This document shows positions 20,312 through 31,340 of a stretch of DNA of 64,000 nucleotides, in pieces (within the stretch, counting starts at the first letter, position 1; each line of letters begins with the position of its first letter). The notes under the pieces were generated by a model. That model saw only the letters and a list, made by a program, of their open reading frames with translations, was not told the DNA's origin and did no database searches. The position numbers and the translations under genes are program-made. This stretch comes from Cinnamomum chago (lineage: Eukaryota > Streptophyta > Magnoliopsida > Laurales > Lauraceae). The DNA lies in contig CP142456.1 of NCBI GenBank assembly GCA_038049695.1, forward strand, positions 22,168,501 to 22,232,500, in the 5' to 3' direction.

Positions 20312-22217
20312 CGTAGGGATTATCTCATTCAAGCCAATACAAGACAAATTCAATCACATGATAATCCCTTCAGTCTAACCAGTCATGTTTATCAATTACA
20401 TAACACTGGGTCCTAAGGTACACTCTAAATCAGGTCCAAGTCCTAATTCTACAAGGGATTATGTTTCATAATTAATTAGGTGTATTATGCAGAGAGAGTG
20501 TACAAGGTGTGTTTACAACGTATACAATTAAACAAGTTAAGGAGGAATTACAAGCCAACCCTAGGCAAGTGGTGTCATCCATGTATCCTACATGTTCTAA
20601 TGGAGTACGTGTGGAATTGGATCAACGATGCTTCTAAGGAAATCCCTTGGTGTACAATCATGTTAAGCATCTAGTAATTCAGTTCCATACGCATTCAGTT
20701 ACCTCATGTTTAATACACGAACACCTAGACACCTAATCGAAGCACACCAAGCCACGTGCTATGATTTAATCCCCATTAATGGTCAACTAATAGTAGGATC
20801 ATGGTTTCCAACATCTAAGGCCCAAACCTAAGTTACTGGTCTCATTTCCAATAAAATATAGGCTGGGTCAATCATCTGAGTATTTACATCAATTCCCGAC
20901 CTCCGATCATGATGAAACTAGAACCATTGGATTCTACATTTCAAGGGCTTTCTAACGGTATATAATATGTAGAAATCCGACAGACGGATTAAAAGTTACA
21001 AGTGTTCTAAGTGTTTCTCCAAATGTTGTTAGAAATTACAAGATTGCCCTCCGATTGATCGGACATTGTCTGATCGATCGGTCTAAGATTCGTCTCAATT
21101 AACTAAGACCAATTTCAGTCTGATCGATCGGTCTGCAGGTCCGATCGATCAACACTGTAGACATAAACCCGAAAATGAGTTTTTCTCTTCTTTTTCCTGT
21201 AGAAAACGAGCCTCCATGCTCCCCAATCATCACAATCATCATTCTCATCCATTCTATCAAATTAAACACCTCCAAAGCTACCATTTTAACAATTAACTCA
21301 AACTAAATATTCCCAAAACCTAATCTATGATATAAATCCCAAATCAAAACATAACCACAGCTTGGAATTTGGGTATTCTAACAAGAAATCATTTCAATAA
21401 ATAGAAAACCATACACACATGTTTAAATATAAAATGCATATCTACTTGCCTCAACCAAGAAGAAGATTGAAATAGGGAAAACTTGAGGAGAAGCTTTCTA
21501 TCACAAAATCCACGAATCTAACCCAACCAAACATAACCTAAAACGCCAAGGAGAAGAAAAGAGAGGAAAAGATCGAGATCAAACTTAAATCTAACCCAAA
21601 AGAGAAGATGATTGAAAGATGAGCGTGAGGGAAATCTTACCAAACTAAAACCAACGGAAAGAGAAGATTGCGAGGAAGAAGACGTACGGTTCGGATCTTC
21701 GAGATGATCTCTCCCAAAAACTCTAGGCTTGAAAAGATGAAAAGTAAGAAGATGGGTTGCTGTAACTCTCATTCGTTGCAGAGATGAATATGAGATTAGG
21801 GTTAATCCCTGATTAAGAAGAGAGGGAAGGGAAAAGACTGATTTACCCTTAAGTGGGTCTAGTGAAAGAATGGACCATTTGAAGGGTTTCTGATCGTCGG
21901 ATTGCAATGAGCCAGGAGACAAAAATGATCAGCGCGACAAAACCTTTCCAACGAATCCAAAATCACGGTGATAGAAATTTTCCAGAAAAACACTCAATTT
22001 TCCCTAAATTGCAAACTACCCCCTTACTAGGGTCAAACACACTCGGAATCACACGTAACTTCGCAGACACTATTCTAACACTAAAAGAAACTCAGTCAAG
22101 GCCTAAACCCACTTAAATATCTAACAGTACAATTAATTATAATAATAATAATAAAATAAACGGGTCAACAGGCCTGTTATTGGGCCCAATTGACCCAATA
22201 AGGTCACGGACCTTACA
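20312..22217 (-). repeat. Chromovirus LTR E, 5' portion (minus strand)
   Basis: On the minus strand it starts TGTAAGGTCCGTGACC at 22217, next to the interrupted gypsy pol frame (TDALSRE from 22218). It carries a donor (GTTTG|GTAAGA, intron from 21640), an acceptor (TTTTAG, exon from 21537), AG|GCAAGT (plus 21444-21451), a GATCGATCGG-type palindrome array (about 21050-21160) and the box ATACCGTTAGAAAGC shared with LTR B. It appears cut at 20312 by LTR B, so its 3' part is missing. Confidence 0.65.
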
Positions 22218-23451
22218 ACTGATGCTTTGAGTCGGGAATCTGCTGACTTGGCGTCATTGGTTGGTTAATATAACCTGATTGAAGAATTCAGGGATTTGGA
22301 TGTGTCCATTGAAATGGTGGACAACTGAGTGATGGTTGCAACAATTGTCCGTATTCGAACCAGTTCTTATCCGACAAATCAATGATAGACTGTTCGAAGT
22401 TTCGGAATTGGTAAGGATCAAGGACAACATTGCAATGAGACCACACTTCGTGTTGGTAGAAGGGGTTCTCTACTTTAGAGATCGATTGTGTATACCAGCA
22501 CAAGAAGATTTGAAACAAGTAGTGATGTTTGAAGCTCATCACACCAAATATTTTATGCATCCAGGAAACACAAAGATGTATAGAAATGTCAATGACAGAT
22601 TCTAGTGGAATAACATGAAGCGGGAGATAGCAGGTTATGTGTCTTCCTGCTTGACTTGCCAACCCGTGAAATTTGAGCACCAAAAACCGCCTAGATTGCT
22701 TCATCCACTGAATATTCCTAGATGGAAGTGGGAACATATCACAATGGACTTTGTATCTGGTTTACCGAAGACGAGAAAACAGCACGATGCCGTATGGGTG
22801 ATCGTTGATCGTCTTGCAAAGTCCGCACACTTCCTTCCATTTAGAAAAGATATGGAATTCAGTGATATGTCCAGATTGTTTGTCAAGGAAGTGATTCGAT
22901 TGCATGGAACACCAGTCTCGATTGTTTCTGATAGGGACAGTAGGTTTGTTTCTGCATTTTAACAGTCATTAAGAATTCCATGGGCACTAGACTTCGGTTT
23001 AGTACTACTTATCATCCATAGACGGACGGACAATCAGAACGGATTACTCAGACGTTGGAAGACTTGCTTCGTGCCAGTGTTATTGATTTTGGGAGTGATT
23101 GGGATGACCATTTAGCGTATTGCGAATTTGCGTACAACAACAACTATCACTCCAACGTTGATATGGTACCATTCGAAGTATTGTATAGTCGAAGATAAAG
23201 GACTCCAGTGAGCTAGGAAAAGGTTGGAACTCAAAGTTTCCACGGTCCTACGATCATTGTTGAAACAGTAGAAAGGGTTCAAAAAGTGCAAGACCGGCTG
23301 AAAATTGCTAGATCATGGCAGAAAAGCTATGCTGACAACCGTTGGCGTGATTTGGAATTCGCGTTGATCATTTAGTCTTTTTGAAGACTTTTCCAATGAA
23401 AAGACACTATTCGATTCAGGAAGAAAGGGAAACTTTCCTCAAGATTCATTA
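22218..23451 (+). pseudogene. Ty3/gypsy chromovirus RNase H end and integrase, part 1
   Basis: It begins inside the RNase H/linker motif (TDALSRE), then the HHCC zinc domain (HHTKYFMHPG ... CLTC), then the integrase core with WEHITMDFVSGLP (first Asp) and VSIVSDRDSRF (second Asp). The GQSER-like segment with the Glu follows in a shifted frame at about 23027. Stops at 22603 and 22960 and later frameshifts make it non-functional. It is cut at 23451 by solo LTR F and resumes at 27080. The upstream protease and reverse transcriptase are not in the window. Confidence 0.85.
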
Positions 23452-24410
23452 TGTAACACCCCAAGATCCGGGCGCCTCGAATCTCGGGGTGCTACAAGAA
23501 AGTACTCAAGAGATGCGGAAAATCCAATAATACAATCAAGTGTAAATCTCATATGAGCAAGTAAATGGACAAAGCCCTAAAATTTTAGTTCACTTTAAAG
23601 GATTACAAGGTACTTTCCGTAATTAAACTAACTATTCAATCCTAGGCTGACACAGCTAGCGACAAGAAAAGGAGAGAATAGAGATCTAAGTGTCAGATGC
23701 CTCTCGATGCACCAACTGCATCATTCTCTGAACCTCGCGGCAACGGATCGGCCGCCAAGAAATTCTACCAATCAAAGAAGGCGGAAGAGAAGATACCTAA
23801 AAACACCAAGGTTTGGGTCAGGCTCGATGAGCCAGGCAAATAGGCATGTTTAGATGGCAATACATTATATTAATAGATGGGGAAGAAGACCATACCTGAT
23901 CCCAGCTGTACCTGCATGATTAGTATCTTGATAATGATATAGAAGATCAAAGTGCAACAGAAAATGGAGTAGAGTGTAGTGCATGAACGATAATCGAAAT
24001 ATTTATTTAACAGATGTTTGATACAGTATATCAGGTAGATAAGAGAAGCCATCATCAACAAGACATCATATAAAATCATATAGCACATCAGAGTCACAAG
24101 TAGCCTAGATAACCTGAGGAAGTAACCTTACCATATACGTACTCATCGTATCAAGATCCAATCGTTATAATGTCGACAATTAAAGACAATAAATAACAGC
24201 AGCCACGATACATAATAATCATACATCCAATATATATCTATAAAAGCATATAAAGGTACGTCCACAGTTGAAGTACAAGGGACATGAGGGGTCGGAGCCA
24301 GCTCATCGTCGTTGTCCCAACAACTGTCGATGGACATTAGCCATGGGGGTCATAGCCACCCATCACTACCGTCACATCGAATAAGGGCGTACAAGAGTCC
24401 ATCAATAACC

Positions 24411-24712
24411 ATAGCCACTGCCAAGTCTCAGCCATTGGTCTTACGTGCTAGCTCTACCTCAACACTCATCCATAGCCACGGCCAAGTCCCAATCATTGGT
24501 CTTACGTGCTAGCTCTATCTCAACACTTAATATCCATCCACATGTACACGGTCCGAATGTCGGCGGTCTTGGTACCCGATCACTCATCGGTACCTACTGT
24601 ACTCAATCACTCTACACTCAATATCCATCCACATGTACCCGGTCCGAATGTCGGCGGTCTCGGTACCCAATCACTCATCGGTACCTACTTTACTCAATCA
24701 CTCAACACTCAA
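24411..24712. repeat. Two tandem blocks in LTR F (61 bp and 91 bp units)
   Basis: ATAGCCAC starts units at 24411 and 24472 (61 bp), each with TTGGTCTTACGTGCTAGCTC. A second block has TATCCATCCACATGTAC at 24531 and 24622 (91 bp), each with GGTCCGAATGTCGGCGGTC. Confidence 0.9.
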
Positions 24713-25497
24713 TATCAATGTCCATGCCGGCATCATAACCCTCGGCAGACCAATCGTACATCCATGTATCCTACGGATCACTAGGTGGGGGTACTCCGAA
24801 TTGGATAGCCTTATTATCCTTATTATGAGATGATAGTAGTCAAGGGTACGAGACACGGAGTTCAAGTATAGTTAATCCATCCTTGTGATTCTCAACAGCT
24901 AATAATACATACCCTTATAAACCCCGCTTCTCTATACGCTTAATTAGTATTATCTCATTATACAGTCCATTCATCAATATCGACCGTTAAGTTCCCATTA
25001 TTACAGGTTAGGACTTCAAGTGCCATGTCCCGACATTTCATCAAATACGGACCGTGATCGTGGATCAGACCCTAAGTGCAATGCCCTGATTTATAATATC
25101 TCTCGAGGCCTACATCTAAAGTTCGGACCTACCAGCCAGACTTAGTGTCCGTTTTACAATATAAGTACCACATATATCAAATACATCGGTAATCACTGCC
25201 CCCTCTCTTCGGGTCCAGGGTCCCACTTCACCTAAGACAATGATCACGGAGCCCTAGATGCTTATTAAGTATCCTTGGTGCTCTTGTAGGTAATTAGCAT
25301 CATAAGACATCCATAACCATTGAATCGGGTTCCGTTTACAACCCAAGACCCTACTTAGGTGGCTACATGGGTCAAGGTTAAGCCCGGCCCTTGACTCGTG
25401 TCTCGCATATCCCAAACAGTCTAAATGGAAGGTCAACGAGGTCCACACATGATTAGATCATAAAAGGAAACTAAATATGGAAAATCACTATTTACAG

Positions 25498-25792
25498 TGT
25501 ACCGGGTCGACATCATGGGTACACGGGTCGACCTGCTACATTGTGGAAGTGGACAGCTAACTGGGAGTTAGAAAACACAGTCTGCAGTGTCCCCAGTCGA
25601 CCTGGAGGGTCCCCCGGTTGACCGGGTACACTGCAGGAATTTTCATAAACAACTGGCAGGTGGGAGTACTACAGTGTGGCCGGTCGACCGGGTACACTGC
25701 ATCAGGTACCCTGAGACCATTTTCTGCTCCCAGTTGAGGAGAAGCCCACTGTGTGCCCGGTCGACCGCCTGAGTGACCAGGTCGATCGGGTA
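25498..25792. repeat. GTCGAC palindrome array in LTR F
   Basis: Five exact GTCGAC sites (near 25506, 25528, 25597, 25682 and 25761) plus GTTGAC and GTCGATCG variants are embedded in repeated GTGTACCCGG-like words. The fuller unit resembles CAGTG-CCGGTCGACCGGG-TACACTG, itself a longer inverted repeat. Confidence 0.85.
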
Positions 25793-27079
25793 CACACAAA
25801 ACCCTAAAATCTGGATTCTGTCATCTCCCATTTTCCATCAAAACTACATCAAATGGATCCCAGATCTTCACCAAACACTTCCAAACATCAAACACACCTC
25901 CCTCATCATGATCTCATCACAAATGGGCCATTGATCTTCCAAATGGGGAGATTCCCATCCATCAATGGCCAATAACACATAAGAAAAGGCTTAGAACAAC
26001 TATCCATGCATAATACCATCTAATCAACCATCTAAATACAGAAATCATGCCAAATAACTATAAAAGACAATAATTAACAATCTAAGCATGTTAATTAATT
26101 TAATTAAAGAATCTAAGCATGTTTACTTGCCTAATTAGGAAGAAATCTCCTCAAATAGCTTGAGCTCCACTCCAATAGCTCTAAGATCACTCCCACAGCT
26201 GGATCTATAATCTCTACACCCATTCCCAAAGAGAGAAATGCATAAGAAAGGGAACTTTAAGAGAAAGAGCTATGCTACAAGGAAATTGGAAAGAGTGAGT
26301 GAGGATTACCTTTACTTGGAGAGGAAAGAGAGATCTAGGAGATGAGAGACCCTAATCTCTAACTTAGAAAGAGAGGGAGAGATGGGAGGGAATTGTAGTG
26401 AAATGAGGGGAAGAGATAAGAGGGGTTTCTTTTATAGGGGTTGGTTGGATTATAGTCCAAAATGCCCTCCCTTGCTAGAGTAAGTTTAGGATAAGGATGA
26501 GGGTATTTGGGGAATGCTAAAATAAAATGACCAAAGGGTCCTTGGTTGCCAATAGAAATAAAGGATAAAAACTAGGGTAAATTAGGTATTCACATATAAT
26601 GACTAAAGTATCCTCAAATGAGTGGTTGTGAATAAAGGAGCCTAAGGGTAATAAAGGTAGGCTATTTATTATGACAAAAGTGCCCATGTTTACTTGGTAG
26701 AGAGTAAAGTAGCCAAGGACATTTATGGTATTGGGATTTCCAAAAGGAGGGAAAAGTTGTGGTGGTAAAGACTAGAGTACCCTCATATGATAAATGGGCT
26801 AATGAGTTGGGCCATAGGTAGTTGGGTCATTCTAAGGTCAATTGCACAACTCTTTAAGGGAAACACATCTATAATTAGGATTACAACTAAGGCCCCTAAT
26901 TGGTTAATTAATTCTAAGAAAACCACTATTAATCTCATAAGAGTCTCAATCCTATAAACTAGGCTTAATTAATAGGAAAAGACTAACTATTCATGCTAAT
27001 CACCTATTAAATAGGATAGCCTATTGTTGACTTGGTCAAATTGGGTCCCACTAGGTATTTCTAGGAATGGGTCCTCACA

Positions 27080-27420
27080 CATTAGACCTTTCAAGGTCAA
27101 AAGCAGAATTGGAAATGTGGCTTATCACCTAGACCTTCCAACAGAACTCTCCGGTATCCACAATGTATTTCATGTTTCAATGCTTCCGAAGTATGTGGCT
27201 GATCCTTCACATGGTATTCATCATGAAGATATCCAAGTGTTACTTAACACCACATATGTTGAGAAGCCCATCCAGATTATTAATGCCAACGAGGCGATTC
27301 TGCGTACCAGGACAATCAAATGGGTCAAGGTCCTTGGGATCATCGTAAACCAAATAAAGCTACATGGGAGCTTGAAGAGCAAATGGCTCAGAAGTATTCC
27401 GAGCTATTCGTTCAGGTAAT
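27080..27420 (+). pseudogene. Ty3/gypsy integrase C-terminus and chromodomain, part 2
   Basis: The frame resumes after solo LTR F with PFKVKSRIGNVAYHLDLP and IHNVFHVSMLPKYV, the integrase C-terminal domain. A chromodomain follows: ANEAILRTRTIKWVKV, then, after a frameshift near 27331, KATWELEEQMAQKYSELF. It belongs to the same copy as 22218-23451. Compared with the chromodomain at the start of the window it is clearly related but diverged. Confidence 0.85.
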
Positions 27421-27500
27421 TTTAATCTTGAAATACTTATTGACTTGTATGGATTTGTATTGCATTCAAAGGACCAAATGGTTCTAAAAGTTTAGGGAAA

Positions 27501-29287
27501 TGTTAGACCCCGTCCCGAGTTAATAGAGATTAACTCTAATTTATTGGAATTAAAGCTAATTAATTGTGTTCAATTAAATAAATGATGATTTATGACCAAA
27601 TGGAATTGAATTAGCATAAAATGAATAATTTGGGCTTAATGAAAGGATAATGAATGAAATTGAACGATTTGAATTGCTTTTAGACTCAAACAAAGGAAAA
27701 CAAGACTTTTTCATAAATATGAATTTCTGTGTATTTTGTCAAATACGGTCACTCTTGATACTAACGCATGTATCTCAAAGAGTACGATAACTTTCATAAT
27801 AGATTTGAAGTCATTCGAGGAGAAATGGATCAAATGATCATTCATTTGACTTAAATTGTAAATAGAGAAGTGATGGTGGACTTTAGTGCAAAATAGGACT
27901 TATATAAGGATTAAATGAGTTCATTCATCTCATTTTCCAGCCCAGGTGAAGTGGAGAGCAACCCTAGACACATTTTCTTCTTCTTCTTCCATTTCCTTCC
28001 ATCAAGTGTCAAAGATTGAAGGTTTTCAAGGATTTTTGTAGAGGTTTCATCTACTTTATCTTCTCCATCAAGCTATCTTATCTCCTTGGAGTTAGAGTGA
28101 GAGGAGGATCTCAAATTTCTCTTCTTTTGGACTACAAGCAAGTGTCTTGTGATCCTTGTAGAGCTTGCAAGTTCCATTGAGTGGTTGGAGTGTATTCTTA
28201 CACAAATATCTCATAAAAGATCTATTTGTGAATTGGTCTTGATTTTAGGTTGAAAGAGGGTTCCATTGGAGAGATTCCATCTCAAAGCCAAGCTAAACAA
28301 AGGGGTTTTGTCAATTAAGCTTCAAACAAGGCAAGTATATACATTTCTTGTGATTTAGGATGCTAAGATGGAAGTAGGAATTCAAAGAGTTCAAAATAGA
28401 AAATTTTGTCCAGAAATTTTCTGAGCTTCAGGGCTCTGTTCGGCCAGCCGAAAGGTGACCGAATGCCCTTGTTCGGATTTTCCGCAGAAAGTCAGCTGCT
28501 AGAAAGCTGACCAAGTGCTGACCGAACTCAGATTGGTCAGCCGAGAGAGCCAGTTCGGCCAGCCGAACTGCTGGCCGAAAAGGTGGCCGATTGCCCCTGT
28601 GTTAGTCATTTTTCCCAGAAAAACCTAGCTGATCGAAATTGTTCGGCTAGTTGAGCTTTTCAGGTTGGCCAGCCGAACAGGTGACCGAATGTACTGACAG
28701 GGAATTTTCAGAAAATGTGAGGTTCTGGAAAACTGACCGAGTGCTGATAGAAATTGTTTGGCTAGCCGAGCTTTATAGAAATTGTCCCGTGCTGATAGAA
28801 ATTGTTTGGCTAGCCCAGCCGAACAGGTGACCGAATTTATTTGGCTAGCCGAGCTTTTTCAGCTGGCCGACCTCATAGGAATTTTTATGCTGAATTTTCA
28901 GTAATTGAGCCTATTGAATTGGGGATTCTTTATGGCTATTAAATAGATAGTTTTGAGACTAAATGATTGAACTCAAAGGTTATAATTGGTTTTGATTCGA
29001 GAAAAATGTAAGCCGCAAATTGACCAACATGAATGAAATAAGAATTGTACATAAACCTTCATAGATGTTAGCTAAGGTTATCATAATGTACAAATAACAA
29101 TATAAAGTGATGTTCATCGAGAATAACACGTACATTAGATAACGAATGTTTCACTCAATTGTTTGGTTTAGAAATTTGGTTAGATTTTTTAATTGAATTT
29201 ATTGATTTGATTGATTCCCGAGTATGGCACAACATAGTAGTTTCTCAAGCTGAAATGAACAATGACATCAACGAATGAATGAATAGT
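27501..29287 (+). repeat. Chromovirus 3' LTR D, first part
   Basis: A purine tract (TTTAGGGAAA) precedes TGTTAGACCCCGTCCCG at the end of the gypsy internal region. It has a TATA box (TTATATAAGG, about 27899), a leader, a donor-like ACAA|GCAAGT (28134-28143), an acceptor TTTTAG (exon from 28249), AG|GCAAGT (28329-28336) and a palindrome array (28435-28870). It is interrupted at 29287 by the minus-strand copia and continues at 37512. Confidence 0.8.
28435..28870. repeat. GGCCAGCCGAAC / GGCTAGCCGAGC array in LTR D
   Basis: About a dozen copies of GC-rich words built on (T/G)TCGGC(C/T)AGCCGA, often paired as TTCGGCCAGCCGAA (near-perfect palindrome), with GTGACCGAATG-type spacers. One block (GTGCTGATAGAAATTG and following) is locally duplicated near 28740-28810. 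Confidence 0.8.
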
Positions 29288-30917
29288 TGAAAGTCAAAGA
29301 TTGAATCCTAGAGGGGGGGTGAATAGGGTGAGCTCAAATAACTAGACCAATTTTAATTCTCTTTGCTTTTAAGTCTCTTATGCTTTGAAGAAGAATAATA
29401 GAATCAAACAAGAGAACAACATCCATGAAAAGTAAGCATAAAGACAATTACCATAACACAAGCATTTATAGTGGTTCGGCCAACATGCGTACATCCACTC
29501 CCGGTGTCCCTACCGGATTTTCACTAACTCAAACTAAGGCTCAGGTTCACCTTCAACCTCACAAATACATCACTACGCTTTTCAAAGGCTAAGCATAAAC
29601 CTTTACAACACTATGCATGCTTTTCAAGGCTAAGCACCAACCTTTACAACAAGAAGATTTTCTCTTAAGAAAAATGCCTATGAATGCATGGATTAAGTGA
29701 ATAATGTACGTGCAAATGAGTGCCTCTAAAAAGGCTAAATATAAAATGAAATCTCAACTTCTAGAAACACGCATATGAATGACAAAGTCTATGAAAAATG
29801 CATATACTAGAAATCACTCCTTCTCCTTTTTAAAAAGATGAATCTTTAAATGATGCAAAGATGATAATCATATGTATGAGAAAGAGTTGTTTGACAAATA
29901 CATGGTTTTCCAAAAAGATCAAACTTGAATAGCAAAAGTATAACCTTAAGATTAACAAGTTAGATTTGAAAACAAAGATTCATAACTCATGTGAATGATA
30001 AATCATATGTTGATTTCATAAAGCTAAGATATTTCAAAGTTCAAAGCATGTTATGAAAGACAACACTTCAAAAGATAAGCATCTATTTAATCATGCATTG
30101 TGGAAAAACAAAGATAAAGAACCAGAGCATGATTTTAAAAGACTTAGGATAAAGAAAGCACACCCATTAGAAGATCAAAGGTTGAATCAATGGAATGGCT
30201 TCATAATCCCTTCAATAATGCTCTAGAAAAGTTGCAAGTCCCTGGCCTCAAAAGTCCTTGAAAGTTCAACAACTTTCTCCAAACAAAAAGCCATTTTTTA
30301 TAAAGAAAAAGTTCTCAACGACTAGTGCCCGGTCGACCTGGTATAGGGCCGGGTCGACCGGGTACACACAATGGCTATAAAAATGCCCGTTGGAGAGGCT
30401 ATAGCTCAAAATCCCTGTCGACCCGCTGAGAGCCCGGTCGACCAGGTCCCTTGGCCGGCCCGGTCGATCGGCCACATGCACAGGCAAGTCGACCTGGTGA
30501 CTGCCTAGAAATCCTGATTTTTTAGAAACTTGGAACTAAGAGGGCATCTTTCCAGGAGACTTGAGGCACAACAACCAAGATTGAATCTTGATTTAAAATA
30601 CGATGATAAAGTGAATTTTAAAAGCATGAAACATTCAAACCAAAGAAAGGATTTGAAAGAGAAAGCATTTGGAAAGCTTGAATAGATTTGAACTTAAGGT
30701 TTAAATATATGGAAGATTGAAAAACTGAACTCAAACCTTCATGAACTTAAGAGACATAACTGATTTGAAAACCATGCATAACATATGATAAAAACAAAGA
30801 TTATGAATGAGAAATATGCATGAAGATCCTAAGATTAAGAACATGAAAGAATGAGAGGTCAAGCTATGAAAATGAATAATGCATCCTATCAAATTGTAAC
30901 AAAATAAAACTCTAACA
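29288..30917 (-). repeat. 3' LTR of the minus-strand SIRE-like copia (1630 bp)
   Basis: On its own strand it opens TGTTAGAGTTTTATTTTG and ends in GACTTTCA. The GTCGAC array at 30330-30495 lies just upstream of a TATA box (TTTATAAAAAATGG, about 30297-30310). The 3' end has the box TATTCAC-C7-TCTAGGA. Confidence 0.9.
30330..30495. repeat. GTCGAC array, 3' LTR copy
   Basis: GTCGAC sites near 30334, 30353, 30417, 30437 and 30487 and a GTCGATCGG variant near 30462. The 5' LTR copy (about 36955-37095) lacks roughly 28-30 bases around the variant site. Confidence 0.85.
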
Positions 30918-31340
30918 ATCTCCCCTTTTGCAATTTGATGGCAACTCTAGAAGCTTGAACTCTCTCTCTCAATTTTCTTTGAATCTTGTACAACAACTTC
31001 TTTGGATATTTAAGGAGCTTTGGATGTTCGGGAGCATTTGGATATTTTGGAGCTTCGGATTTTCCTTGCGAGAGCGACGAACTTAGACGACGAACTTAGA
31101 AGCTACACAAATAACACTCTAGGCACAACTACTCTCCCTCAACATTAGCAACCCTTGAATCTTCTCCCCCTCAATTGGTGAACACCTTGAGGAACACTGG
31201 ATATTTCTCTCCCCCTTTGACATCTAATTGCAAAGGAGCGTGCCCATCAACGAGAAAACATACAACCTTGTTAGTAGCACCTGTTTATAAGAGATATGAT
31301 AAAAATAAAATATGGTAACAGGTGATTAGCTAACAAAAAT

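Larger units (their letters stand above)
23452..27079 (-). mobile_element. Solo LTR F (3628 bp) inserted in a gypsy integrase
   Basis: The element has ends TGTAACACC and GTCCTCACA on the plus strand and is flanked by a perfect 5-bp duplication CATTA (23447-23451 and 27080-27084). The host integrase frame continues across it. Orientation is minus: the TATA box (CTATAAAAG, about 26433), a pyrimidine leader and a donor (AAAG|GTAAT, intron from 26309) read leftward. Further left come an acceptor (TTGTAG, exon from 26274), AG|GCAAGT (plus 26125-26132), the GTCGAC array (25498-25792) and tandem blocks (24411-24712). No priming site or coding sequence belongs to it, so it is a solo LTR left by LTR-LTR recombination. 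Confidence 0.85.

Noticed and set aside
24312..24833. Several overlapping plus-strand frames repeating similar peptides
   Set aside because: They are translations of the 61-bp and 91-bp tandem repeats in LTR F.
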